Part shown: positions 40,861-49,477 of the stretch, in pieces
Layout of the letters: the number at the start of each line of letters is the position of its first letter
How positions within the stretch are numbered: the stretch's first letter is position 1
Source: Vulcanimicrobiota bacterium
GTDB lineage: Bacteria > Vulcanimicrobiota > Vulcanimicrobiia > Vulcanimicrobiales > Vulcanimicrobiaceae
Reading direction: 5' to 3'
Length of the DNA stretch: 51,279 bases
NCBI GenBank assembly: GCA_019240755.1
Contig: JAFAXS010000113.1
Span: 1 to 51,279 of the forward strand
Position numbers and translations under genes: made by a program
Notes under the pieces: generated by a model
The model's database searches: none
What the model saw: the letters and a program-made list of their open reading frames with translations, nothing else
Told to the model about the DNA's origin: nothing

Positions 40861-42241
40861 GACCAAGGCGAACGATGCAGACGAGCGTCAGAAACAGGCC
40901 GAGCAAGGTCGGAACTTTCACGCCCGCGTTCGAATTCGTTAGCGCGGGCGTGGAACGAAGGTAGATGGCCCAGGCATTTGCGGCCCAATCGTTGGGAGCC
41001 ACATGAAACGGCGCCGTGATAATCTGCGATCCGGCAAGCGGCGTCAGGTAGCGTCCGAGCAGCAAAACCGCTGCAATTGTCACCGCCGCAGCCGCGATCG
41101 CGCGAGCGAGGCGGTTTCCGGCCGGGGAGAGCGCGCCGTAGACCGCACCAGCGACCCCCGCACCATCGAGGATGAGCGTCGCGCGCGCCGCCCGCTGCGT
41201 CCACACCGCGACGAGCAAGGCCAGCGCCGCGAGCGCCGTCGTCCGGAACGTGACGCCGCGGGTCCGCGCTGCCGCGGCAAGCGCGGCCGGAATCGCAAGC
41301 AGCATCTGAATGTCGTGCAAGTAGATGCCGAAAAACAGCGCGCCGAGCGGCGCGATCAGTGGGACGAGCGCTGTTTCGCGGCGCCGTATGGAAACCACGC
41401 CCGCAATGGCAATGCTTCCAACCGTAGCAATCACAAACCATGTTCTGCCCAGCAGAAGTGCCGAGTTCGGTGCCATGCCGGCCGCGTAGAGCAAGTGGCT
41501 CAAGCTATACTGATCGGAGGCGACGAGTTCTGCGCGCGCCATAAGCGGCAGCACCGTCGTGGCGTACTCGATGTTCCTGTGGACGCCTAATGCCAAGACG
41601 CTGAGGATTGCGAGGAGAGCGCCGAAGATGAGGATGACGATTCGCGTTCGGGGCGCGAAAAGGAACACCGCAACGACCGCCGCGACCCCGACGTTAGGCG
41701 CGATCAACGCGACGCAGACGGCCGCGCCGGCTTCCACCCAACGCTCACGCGCAATGCAGTATCCCGCGCAACAGATTCCCGCTAAGGCAAGCGGGACGAT
41801 TTCGCCGTACGCGATGTTCAACAAGGCAAGAGGTGCAAATGCGAGCAACACCGCCGCAGGGGGCGCCTGCAGCACTGCCGACAGACAGTAGGCCGCAAGA
41901 ATCGTCGCGATGGCCATCGCGAGTGCGAACACGACGGCGGCCGCTTTCGGCGACAACAAGGCGAGCGGCGCAAAAACGGCAAGAGCGTATCCGGGCAGCG
42001 GGGCGGGCTCGACGTAGCCTTCAGGCTCGTGATTAGAGAGCAGACGACGCTCGCACGAACGCAATGGCTCCACGCGGTATGGATCCTCACGGTGCCGTAC
42101 TGCGACGCCGGCGCAATAGAATGCCTTGAAACTTTGGTGCTCTATCGCGCCCCGTCCGGCGAGGAGGAGCGAGATCAATGCCACCACAAACGCGACTGCG
42201 GCGAAAGACGCGAGCGTTGCCCTTCCCATTACGCCCAGCAT
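40781..42241 (-). CDS. GT87/DUF2029-like polytopic glycosyltransferase
   Basis: The 486-residue protein has about 10-12 TM helices and a first periplasmic loop with F-K-A-F-Y-C-A-G...D-P-Y-R, as in DUF2029 (GT87, GT-C fold) mannosyltransferase-like proteins that use polyprenyl-phosphate sugars on the outer face of the membrane. The last 26 or so residues after the final helix are encoded opposite the response-regulator HTH end (80-base overlap) and may be dispensable. The donor could come from the GT2 enzyme at 32733-33704. Confidence 0.78.
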   Translation of the reverse strand: MLGVMGRATLASFAAVAFVVALISLLLAGRGAIEHQSFKAFYCAGVAVRHREDPYRVEPLRSCERRLLSNHEPEGYVEPAPLPGYALAVFAPLALLSPKAAAVVFALAMAIATILAAYCLSAVLQAPPAAVLLAFAPLALLNIAYGEIVPLALAGICCAGYCIARERWVEAGAAVCVALIAPNVGVAAVVAVFLFAPRTRIVILIFGALLAILSVLALGVHRNIEYATTVLPLMARAELVASDQYSLSHLLYAAGMAPNSALLLGRTWFVIATVGSIAIAGVVSIRRRETALVPLIAPLGALFFGIYLHDIQMLLAIPAALAAAARTRGVTFRTTALAALALLVAVWTQRAARATLILDGAGVAGAVYGALSPAGNRLARAIAAAAVTIAAVLLLGRYLTPLAGSQIITAPFHVAPNDWAANAWAIYLRSTPALTNSNAGVKVPTLLGLFLTLVCIVRLGLTPSRSELREPPPESAPYSVSLQRYG

Positions 42242-42356
42242 AGGGTTCGGTGGTCCGAGTGGCTAGAGCCGGCCGTCCTGGGACGGGGACCTTCGCATCA
42301 CCTCGTAATGGTGCGTAGCGCCATGGGCAAGCGCATTACGCCGGTGTTAGTCTCTG

Positions 42357-43934
42357 TTGGTGGCGATTGCGCAGGAGCTCTCCATCTCGAAAGTTCGTTC
42401 ACCGTCCGCAGCGCTCGTCGCGGTCGCTACGATCGTTGCGCTGACGGTACCGCTCGCCTATCTTCTCAATATTTGGCAGGACGAAGCCTACACTCTGCAC
42501 ACAACCGCCGGCGGCTTCGCTTACGCTTTCCATCAAGCTCTTGGATTCGAACAGAACGCGCCGCTCTATTTCCTGCTGTTGACGGCGTGGCGACACCTCG
42601 GGGACAGTGCCTTCTTCTTGCGATTGCCTTCGGTTTTTTGCATCGCAGGTGCGCTCGCGTTGGTTCCGGGCTTGGTGCGCCGATACGTTCCGAGCGCGGA
42701 TTCGGGACTGGTCACTTGGGTCGCGGCCTGGAACCCCTTCACCGTGTGGGCAGCCGTTGAGATGCGGGTCTACGCGCTGATCGTTCTACTGTCGGCCGTT
42801 CTGCTGCTTACCTTTTTTGATGCCTTTCTCGCAGAGCAACGATCGCGGCTATCGACCTTAGCTTACGCAGCCTTTTGCATCGTCGCGCTCTACACGCAAT
42901 ACTATTTCGCATTTCTTCTCTTCGCGCAGGGCGTCGCCGTAGTCGTTTACCGCAGACAGTCGGTTTGGCGCTTCCTGATTTGCGCGGCGGTCGCCGTTGC
43001 TGCGTTCACACCGATGCTGGCGATCGTCCCGAATCAGGTCGCGAATTTTAAAGGCGCGTTTACGCCGCCATCGCCGCTTCGGGCGAACGCGGTGCTGGCG
43101 GCAATATTGGCGCGTTTCCTGCTGCCGCTCTTTATCGCCCACGCGAAAGCCATCTATCTGGCGTTGGCCGTTTGCGCATTGGGCGTCGCCATAGCCGTCC
43201 GGAAGCAATTTGCGAAGGGAGGGGACGGCACGATCCTGGTTCTCACGGGATGCGCGTTTATCGCGTTCGCTTTCGGAACGTATGCGCTCGGCGTTCATTT
43301 GCTCGACCGCCACGCCGCCGCTCTGTACCTCCCGGCGCAGCTCGCGGTCTTCGCAGTCTTTTCGTTCCTGAGCCCACCACTTCGGCGAGCGGCGACGACC
43401 GCTTGGGCCGCTTTGGCCCTCACGGCTTCCACGGTCTTTCTCGCCCACGCATACGCGCCGTTGGCCAAGCAAGGCGATTGGGTTCGAGTCGCTTCGTATC
43501 TTCACGAACACGAAGGGCCCGGCCAACCGATAGCGGTTTTCGAAGCCGAGAACGCATTGCCGTTCTCTTACTACTACCACGGGGCGAACCGGGTTGTGGC
43601 CGTGCCGGCCGCCGTCGATTTTCGACGCTACGACGTCACGCGGTTCGTCCTGCATTCGGCCGGGGACGTGGCCCGAAGCCTCCCAGAGGGGAGCCGCTTT
43701 TGGCTGATTACCGCCGGTGAATGCGCCTCTGCCAACATCCGCTTCGGGTGCGACGTGCTCGAACGGTTTATTGGCCTCCATTACCGCGTCGAACGCGACG
43801 CGAAGTTCTATGGATCACGCGTCCGCCTGCTTCGACCCCTCGATAAAGCTGGCGGGCGCCTCTACGGTAGCACAGTTCCTCTCCAATTCATGGTTTTCCA
43901 GGCTGGCGTTGCTTCATTAAATGAGGTAGGCTAG
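42357..43934 (+). CDS. GT39/ArnT-like polytopic glycosyltransferase
   Basis: This protein of about 525 residues starts at TTG 42357 or GTG 42360. The first loop has W-Q-D-E-A-Y-T (Asp42-Glu43), the acidic motif of GT-C enzymes such as ArnT and PMT, followed by about ten TM helices and a soluble periplasmic C-terminal domain (about 380-525). It should transfer a sugar from a polyprenyl-phosphate donor to lipid, protein or polysaccharide outside the inner membrane. It diverges from the GT87-like gene across a 115-base intergenic region that probably holds both promoters. Confidence 0.85.
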   Translation: MVAIAQELSISKVRSPSAALVAVATIVALTVPLAYLLNIWQDEAYTLHTTAGGFAYAFHQALGFEQNAPLYFLLLTAWRHLGDSAFFLRLPSVFCIAGALALVPGLVRRYVPSADSGLVTWVAAWNPFTVWAAVEMRVYALIVLLSAVLLLTFFDAFLAEQRSRLSTLAYAAFCIVALYTQYYFAFLLFAQGVAVVVYRRQSVWRFLICAAVAVAAFTPMLAIVPNQVANFKGAFTPPSPLRANAVLAAILARFLLPLFIAHAKAIYLALAVCALGVAIAVRKQFAKGGDGTILVLTGCAFIAFAFGTYALGVHLLDRHAAALYLPAQLAVFAVFSFLSPPLRRAATTAWAALALTASTVFLAHAYAPLAKQGDWVRVASYLHEHEGPGQPIAVFEAENALPFSYYYHGANRVVAVPAAVDFRRYDVTRFVLHSAGDVARSLPEGSRFWLITAGECASANIRFGCDVLERFIGLHYRVERDAKFYGSRVRLLRPLDKAGGRLYGSTVPLQFMVFQAGVASLNEVG

Positions 43935-43941
43935 GCTCACG

Positions 43942-43957
43942 TAGTCAATTTTGACTA
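43942..43957. promoter_or_regulatory. 16-bp palindrome, candidate operator
   Basis: TAGTCAATTTTGACTA is a 7-2-7 inverted repeat in the 304-base gap after the GT39 gene, 40 bases before a possible short ORF and about 280 before the LuxR/TPR regulator. TTGACT inside it could double as a -35 box, but no well-spaced -10 was found. Confidence 0.45.
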
Positions 43958-43996
43958 TTGGGCGATCGCTAAACGTAAAAACAAGGATAGATAAAG

Positions 43997-44131
43997 ATGG
44001 GTTTGTTCCTCGCGCTGTTGCTGGGTTTTCTCCACCACATAGTCCCCGCCGACACACCGGGCGGTATCATGTCGGCGGTGATGCCGGCAGCACCGGTCGT
44101 CGCAATGACGACCCTGACGCGCCAATCCTAA
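43997..44131 (+). CDS. possible 44-residue hydrophobic peptide
   Basis: An ATG at 43997, preceded by AAGGATAG, opens a frame of 44 codons to TAA at 44129. The peptide begins M-G-L-F-L-A-L-L-L-G-F-L-H-H and is hydrophobic throughout, like a signal peptide or single TM helix. Nothing is recognised. It lies between an operator-like palindrome and the LuxR/TPR regulator and may be a leader peptide or small membrane protein; chance is not excluded. Confidence 0.35.
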   Translation: MGLFLALLLGFLHHIVPADTPGGIMSAVMPAAPVVAMTTLTRQS

Positions 44132-44187
44132 GTTACTGACCCCGGGGCGCAGCAGGAGAGCCCAGCCTCGAGCGTAAACGAGCGTCG

Positions 44188-44208
44188 GCAAGCGCAAAGC
44201 GTGCTTGC
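44188..44208 (+). other. 5' leader hairpin of the LuxR/TPR regulator
   Basis: GCAAGCGC (44188-44195) pairs with GTGCTTGC (44201-44208), eight pairs with one G-T, around an AAAGC loop. It ends 15 bases before the AGGAGG at 44224. It could influence translation of the TTG-initiated gene. Confidence 0.4.
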
Positions 44209-44238
44209 GCGCCCGTTAGCGTTAGGAGGCAGTTTCTC

Positions 44239-45747
44239 TTGGAGCCCTGTTCGGTAACGCTCCCGAAAGCCTCGTCCCTCGAACTGTATAACGAGGGTCG
44301 TCTTGATGGCTGCCTTCGGGTGCTCGCCGGAGCCTCGTCGACAGCGGATCAAATTTTGCGCGTGCGCGCGCTCATCCGGAAAAACGACCACCTAACCGCC
44401 CTCGATGCCATCGCCGCCATTCGTGTGAGCACGCCCGACGAGCGTGCTCTTTTGCTGGCGCTAAAGTCTTCGTGTCACTCCTACCGCGGCGAGCTGAGCC
44501 TCGCTCGAGAAGTCTTGTGCTCGGTGCACGATCCGCACGGCGTTGACGCACGATTTGAGGTCGCGTATGCGAAGACCCTCGTCGCATGGGTTAAAGGGGA
44601 TCCGGCCGGAATGGAGGCGGCGCTCCTCGCAGTTGACGTCCGCAGTCGCCCCGACCTTTACGCTCGGTGGCTTTACGCCCGCTCCTGGGTTTGCGCTTTG
44701 CGAGGGGAGTTTTGCGAACAGTTAGACTTCTTGCAGCGGACCGCGCGCGTGATCGACGAAACGGCGGGCGCTAAGGACCTGCTTTTGTTGGCTCGGACCA
44801 TCAGAGCAATCGTGCACCTCACGCGAGAAATCTACGCGAAGGAAACGTTTGCGTTTGCGGTGCGCATGGTCGAAGCTTTCCCTTGGAACGACGAGCTTGA
44901 AGTGGAACGTTTTCTCACCTTCCGCGGCCTGGCATGGGCGTTTGCTTTGCGCGGAATGCACGAGAAAGCGTTCGCGTATGCATATCTGGCGCGGGACGTC
45001 GCTCCATCGCGCATGTGGGTGACGGCATCCTATTGCGATCAGGCATATCTCGCCCGCATGGCCGTCGAAAACCAAACCGCGGACGCCTTGCTCCAGCATG
45101 CCGTTGGTCTCGCGAAAGCGACGGACTGGAGCTCTCGCGGCGAAGAGCGCGTTTCATTGCTCAACGTGGCAGAGTTGGCCGCCGATCGCGACCCGGCGAC
45201 GGCGCGCGAACTGCTTGCCATTTACGACGCGATTCCCACGAACGTGGACGCCGCGCTGGCGTTCGCGCACGACTCGCGCCTCGCAGCGATGGAGGACTAC
45301 GCCAGGGGCACGGTACTGGCGGCCGCCGGTGAGCGCGCCGGAGCCGTCGAGTTGCTCACGAGGGCGTACGAGACATTTTGTTCCATCGGTTATGCCTGGC
45401 GCGCCGCGGCCAGCGCGCTTCGCATTCACACGGTCACTGAAGAACGCGCTTGGCTGCGCTATGCCGCGGATGCCGTTCAAGACTTCCAGGAGAGTTCCGT
45501 TGCGCAGCAGATTCGCAAGCGGGCCGCGTCGGTGGACGTGGACCCGAGGGTCTCGGCCCTAACGCCCGCGCAGCGCCGGGTTTTCGGTTTGATGTGCGAA
45601 GGTCTCGGCGACAAAGAGATCGCCCAACGTCTGGGCATCTCCCCGGATACCGCAAAAAACCATGCGGCTCGCGTGCGTGCCGCCTTCGGCGTGCGCTCCC
45701 GCGCGGCCGTGATCGCGAGCAGCCGCGGGTTGGCGGCGGCCGTTTAG
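44239..45747 (+). CDS. LuxR-type regulator with TPR-like helical domain
   Basis: The TTG start is supported by AGGAGG (44224-44229) nine bases upstream. The 502-residue protein is mostly TPR-like alpha helices (1-420) with a C-terminal LuxR HTH: T-P-A-Q-R-R-V-F-G-L-M-C-E-G-L-G-D and I-A-Q-R-L-G-I-S-P-D-T-A-K-N-H. It resembles the C-terminal half of MalT-type regulators without the ATPase. The signal is unknown. It is separated from the Wza-like gene by 128 bases, so it may control that gene or the GT-C genes before it. Confidence 0.85.
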   Translation: MEPCSVTLPKASSLELYNEGRLDGCLRVLAGASSTADQILRVRALIRKNDHLTALDAIAAIRVSTPDERALLLALKSSCHSYRGELSLAREVLCSVHDPHGVDARFEVAYAKTLVAWVKGDPAGMEAALLAVDVRSRPDLYARWLYARSWVCALRGEFCEQLDFLQRTARVIDETAGAKDLLLLARTIRAIVHLTREIYAKETFAFAVRMVEAFPWNDELEVERFLTFRGLAWAFALRGMHEKAFAYAYLARDVAPSRMWVTASYCDQAYLARMAVENQTADALLQHAVGLAKATDWSSRGEERVSLLNVAELAADRDPATARELLAIYDAIPTNVDAALAFAHDSRLAAMEDYARGTVLAAAGERAGAVELLTRAYETFCSIGYAWRAAASALRIHTVTEERAWLRYAADAVQDFQESSVAQQIRKRAASVDVDPRVSALTPAQRRVFGLMCEGLGDKEIAQRLGISPDTAKNHAARVRAAFGVRSRAAVIASSRGLAAAV

Positions 45748-45875
45748 CCCACACTCGATAGCCGCAGCCCCGAGCATAGCCCAACCTTCCCGGCTCTAAG
45801 GGGTCCCGCGGCTCAGGGCGCTCCCGCCCAGGGGCCGTTCCGGGGCGGGCGACCTACCCCTTACAATTGAGCTCT

Positions 45876-46781
45876 ATGAAGCGCGTCGCAGCCCTTTGCG
45901 TCCTCGCGTTTGTCGGGTTTTTCTGGGCGGCGCCTGCAACCGGGACGGCAGACCCGACCACCGCGAAAACGCGCATTCACCCGGGCGACCAACTGAGCGT
46001 CGCCGTCTTTGGCGATGCGTCACTTTCGCAGAACGTCATCGTGCTCGCGGATGGCTCCGTCCAGTATCCCTTGGTAGGGCGGGTCGCTGTGGGAGGAAAG
46101 ACGCCCGACGAGGCAGCCTCTCTTTTTGCGGCGCGCCTCCGGCGATACGTTCGCAATCCCGTCGTCAACGTTTCGATCGCGCAGCTGGGACAGCCCAACG
46201 TACTGGTCTTGGGTGACGTGAAGACCCCCGGAAAATATCAACTCCGTTCGGATGCGAAACTGACCGATGCGATCGCTGCCGCCGGTGGCTTGGCGAACAC
46301 GAATGGGGCGTTTCCCGATGCGCGCATCGCCGACTCGAATGGCGCCGTACGCACGGTCTCGCTGGAATCGCTCTTGCAGCGTGGAGATACTGCCGCCGAC
46401 CTGCCGTTGGGCGAAGGCTCGGTCGTATACATCCCGGGCCCGGTTCAGTTCCTCGTGGAGGTCGCCGGCGCGGTGGATCACCCGGGTGAAATTGAAGTGC
46501 ACGAGGGCGACCATCTTTCGGTAGCCGTCGCAAAGGCCGGTAATAGCCAAAACGCCCAATCCGATCTCAATCACATTCGTGTCGTGCGAACGCAACCCAA
46601 CGGCGCGCGAACGGCGCTCGAAGTCAACCTCTACGAAGCGCTCAACAAAGGCAATGAATCGGCCGACGTTGCGCTGCAAAAGGGGGACGTGATTTACGTT
46701 CCGCAGGCGCAGAAGCATTCCGATATCTTCGGCGGCATCGGTTCGGGAATACTGTTCTTGCTGACCCATTTAATCCCATGA
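45876..46781 (+). CDS. Wza-like polysaccharide export protein (poly_export + SLBB)
   Basis: I chose the ATG at 45876 (M-K-R-V-A-A-L-C-V-L-A-F), which gives a clean signal peptide; the TTG at 45867 adds three residues. The 301 residues contain a poly_export domain (I-H-P-G-D-Q-L-S-V-A-V-F-G-D...D-G-S-V-Q-Y-P-L-V-G-R-V) and two SLBB-type segments (V-L-V-L-G-D-V-K-T-P-G-K-Y and V-E-V-A-G-A-V-D-H-P-G-E). A short hydrophobic C-terminus could insert in the outer membrane. It should form the export channel working with the Wzc-like kinase. It is shorter than E. coli Wza and has no obvious lipobox cysteine. Confidence 0.92.
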   Translation: MKRVAALCVLAFVGFFWAAPATGTADPTTAKTRIHPGDQLSVAVFGDASLSQNVIVLADGSVQYPLVGRVAVGGKTPDEAASLFAARLRRYVRNPVVNVSIAQLGQPNVLVLGDVKTPGKYQLRSDAKLTDAIAAAGGLANTNGAFPDARIADSNGAVRTVSLESLLQRGDTAADLPLGEGSVVYIPGPVQFLVEVAGAVDHPGEIEVHEGDHLSVAVAKAGNSQNAQSDLNHIRVVRTQPNGARTALEVNLYEALNKGNESADVALQKGDVIYVPQAQKHSDIFGGIGSGILFLLTHLIP

Positions 46782-47560
46782 GCGCCATACACGGAATGGT
46801 AAATGCTCGAAAAGAGCGTGAAAAGGCGCTGCAAGACGCGCGTTTCAAGGTCAACGACGGGTCCCGTGGTGTTGAGCACTTTTACGGAATTACCGGCGAA
46901 TCTCACGGTTACTTCCAAAATCGGGTTGCTCAACTTTCACGCGGTAAACGCCTCTTGGAATTCGGGTGCGGCAACGGGGCAAATGCTTTGCGGCTGTGCG
47001 GTCAGGCCATGCACGTTGCAGGCATCGACATCTCCGACGTAGCCGTAGAAATCGGCAAGTCCAGGGCTGCGGAGTCGGGAATCGACAACGTGGATTTTTT
47101 CGCAATGGATGCTGAGAAACTGCGCTTCGAAAACGACAGTTTCGATGTTATCTGCGGTGTCGGAATCTTGCATCATCTAGATCTGGTGCGAGCCTACGGA
47201 GAACTCGCGCGCACGCTGCGCCCAAGCGGTCACGCTATTTTTATCGAGCCTCTCGGGCATAACCCCGTCATCAATCTATTTCGCCGAGTGACGCCGAAAA
47301 TCCGCACGCCGGACGAGCATCCGCTGCGACAGGGGGAGCTCGAACTCGCCAGCGAGTTTTTTGGTGAAGTACGGCTGTCTTACTACCACCTGTGCGCGCT
47401 GGCCGCGGCTCCATTCGGCGCTAGCACGTTCGGCAATCGCTTATCGCGAATGTTAAACCGCCTCGATCGGAGGCTCTTCACCGCGGTTCCCTCAATGACT
47501 AAATATGCGTGGTTTGTCGTCATCGAGATGAGTCAGCCGATCAAGCGTCCCGGGATCTAA
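46778..47560 (+). CDS. class I SAM-dependent methyltransferase
   Basis: The ATG overlaps the export-gene stop (ATGA). The 260-residue protein has the SAM-binding motif L-L-E-F-G-C-G-N-G-A-N-A, the acidic loop G-I-D-I-S, and a post-motif I-C-G-V-G-I-L-H-H-L-D typical of Methyltransf_11 enzymes. Linkage to the Wza-like gene suggests methylation of the polysaccharide or its lipid carrier intermediate, but small-molecule or quinone substrates cannot be excluded. It shares the CTAA at its stop with convergent typA. Confidence 0.9.
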   Translation: MSAIHGMVNARKEREKALQDARFKVNDGSRGVEHFYGITGESHGYFQNRVAQLSRGKRLLEFGCGNGANALRLCGQAMHVAGIDISDVAVEIGKSRAAESGIDNVDFFAMDAEKLRFENDSFDVICGVGILHHLDLVRAYGELARTLRPSGHAIFIEPLGHNPVINLFRRVTPKIRTPDEHPLRQGELELASEFFGEVRLSYYHLCALAAAPFGASTFGNRLSRMLNRLDRRLFTAVPSMTKYAWFVVIEMSQPIKRPGI

Positions 47561-49410
47561 CTAGAGGACATCCGCGCCGCCTCGCGCTTGCGCATCCGAA
47601 GACGCTCGCCTTCGGTCAAAATGCGCTTGCGCAGACGAATGGAGTGCGGCGTTACTTCGACGAGCTCATCGTCGTCGATGAATTCAATTGCGCGTTCGAG
47701 CGACGGCACTTCGGGCGGGGCGAGTTTCACGTTGTCGTCGGAACCGGCAGCGCGCATATTGGTGAGCTTCTTTTCGCGCGCGACATTGAGTGCGACGTCG
47801 TGCTCGTCGTTGGCGCGGCCCACGATCATTCCTTCGTAAACGTCGACGCCGGGCCCGACGAAGAAACGTCCGCGCTGCTCGACGCCCATCAACGCGTAAC
47901 CGGTGGTGCGCCCCGTTTCACTGGCGACGAGTGCGCCGACGCCTCGGCCCGGCACGTCGCCCTGCCAGGGCTGGTGATCGTAGTACGTGTGCGACAGGAC
48001 CGCCGTGCCGCGCGATAGCGTGAGCAGTTCGCCGCGCAGTCCGAAGACGGCGCGAGTCGGCATCGTATATTCGAGCCGTCTCGTGTCCCCAACGCTCAAC
48101 AGGTTCGACATCGTGGCTCTGCGCCGGCCCAGCGCCTCGATCGCAGCGCCCGCGTAGCTTTCAGGAACGTCTATGACGACGTACTCGACCGGCTCGAAGC
48201 GTCGTCCGTCGCGCTCGATGACGATCACTTGCGGCTTGGAAACGGCGAGCTCGTAGCCCTCACGACGCATCGTTTCGATCAAGATCGCGAGATGCAGCTC
48301 ACCGCGGCCCCGCACTTCGAACGTGTCGGGCGAGGAGCTATCTGCGACGCGCAATGCGACGTTCGATTCCAGCTCGCGCATCAAGCGTTCGCGAATCTGG
48401 CGCGATGTTAGAAATTTTCCTTCGCGGCCCGCGAACGGCGAATTATTGACGCTAAAAAACATGGAAACCGTCGGCTCGTCCACCGCGACGGCGGCGATCG
48501 CTTCGGGCGTGCCCGCGTCGGCAATCGTGTCGCCGATGTTGAGGTCGTCGATGCCCGAGACGCAGACGATATCGCCGGCGGAAGCTTCCTCGATCTCGAG
48601 GCGCTCGAGGCCGGCGAATGCCAGCAGAGTGCCGAGGCGCAGACCTGTCGCCACTGCGCCGTCACGCGCGATCTTGACGATCGGCTCGTTACGGCGAGAG
48701 CTTCCGCGGAAGATTCGGCCGATGCCGATCCGGCCGACAAAACGATTATGGTCGATCGCCGAAATCAGCAGTTGCAAGGGCCCATCTTCTGCCGGCGCTT
48801 CGGGGATGTGTGCGACGATAGCCTCGAAGAGGGGCTCGAGCGAATCGCTCTCGTCGGAGAGCGATCGCTTCGCAATGCCCGCCTTGGCATTGGTGAACAG
48901 CACGGGAAAGTCGGCCTGCTGGTCGTCGGCGCCGAGTTCGACGAAGAGGTCGAACGTCTCGTTGACAACGTCTTGCGCGCGCGCCTCTTTGCGATCGATC
49001 TTATTGATGACGACGATGGCGCGCAGATCGAGTTCGAGCGCCTTGCGAAGCACGAAGCGAGTCTGCGGCATGACGCCCTCTGCTGCGTCTACGAGCAACA
49101 GCACGCCCTGCACCATCTGCAAGACGCGCTCGACTTCACCGCCGAAATCGGAGTGGCCGGGCGTGTCCACGATGTTGAACTTAACGCTCCCGTGGCGAAT
49201 CGCGGTGTTCTTAGCGAGAATGGTAATGCCGCGCTCGCGCTCGAGCGGATTGGAATCCATCACCCTCGATGCGACCTGCTGGCCTTCGCGGAAGACGCCG
49301 CTTTGCTTGAGCATCGCATCGACCAGCGTCGTTTTGCCGTGGTCGACGTGCGCAATGATGGCGACGTTACGAATGTCGGGCCGTGTTTTCACCGCGGTGA
49401 TGCTTAGCAA
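47557..49410 (-). CDS. typA: ribosome-associated GTPase TypA/BipA
   Basis: This translational GTPase of about 617 residues has G1 A-H-V-D-H-G-K-T-T, switch region R-G-I-T-I-L-A-K-N, G3 D-T-P-G-H, G4 N-K-I-D, and the TypA-specific C-terminal domain (E-P-V-E-Y-V-V-I-D-V-P-E-S-Y-A-G, and R-A-V-F-G-L-R-G-E). It assists ribosome assembly and stress responses. The annotated start is a TTG; GTG at 49392 is possible, as the family N-terminus begins near R-N-V-A-I-I-A-H. It is not SelB, despite the nearby selenocysteine tRNA. Confidence 0.97.
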   Translation of the reverse strand: MLSITAVKTRPDIRNVAIIAHVDHGKTTLVDAMLKQSGVFREGQQVASRVMDSNPLERERGITILAKNTAIRHGSVKFNIVDTPGHSDFGGEVERVLQMVQGVLLLVDAAEGVMPQTRFVLRKALELDLRAIVVINKIDRKEARAQDVVNETFDLFVELGADDQQADFPVLFTNAKAGIAKRSLSDESDSLEPLFEAIVAHIPEAPAEDGPLQLLISAIDHNRFVGRIGIGRIFRGSSRRNEPIVKIARDGAVATGLRLGTLLAFAGLERLEIEEASAGDIVCVSGIDDLNIGDTIADAGTPEAIAAVAVDEPTVSMFFSVNNSPFAGREGKFLTSRQIRERLMRELESNVALRVADSSSPDTFEVRGRGELHLAILIETMRREGYELAVSKPQVIVIERDGRRFEPVEYVVIDVPESYAGAAIEALGRRRATMSNLLSVGDTRRLEYTMPTRAVFGLRGELLTLSRGTAVLSHTYYDHQPWQGDVPGRGVGALVASETGRTTGYALMGVEQRGRFFVGPGVDVYEGMIVGRANDEHDVALNVAREKKLTNMRAAGSDDNVKLAPPEVPSLERAIEFIDDDELVEVTPHSIRLRKRILTEGERLRMRKREAARMSSS

Positions 49411-49477
49411 TGGCCGAAGGCGGCGCCTCCGTTACACGCTAAATGCGGCCTACCTCGGGAGCGGACGGGTCTGGCGG

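Noticed and set aside
41003-41590. 195-codon arginine-rich ORF opposite the GT87-like gene
   Set aside because: Its composition is that of a shadow frame; the opposite strand encodes clear TM helices.
43951-44139. 62-codon ORF overlapping the short hydrophobic ORF
   Set aside because: Its composition is mixed and basic with no good ribosome site; the 43997 frame is the better candidate.
47557-49410. SelB, suggested by a GTPase gene near the selenocysteine tRNA
   Set aside because: The GTPase has TypA-specific C-terminal motifs and no winged-helix repeats of SelB.
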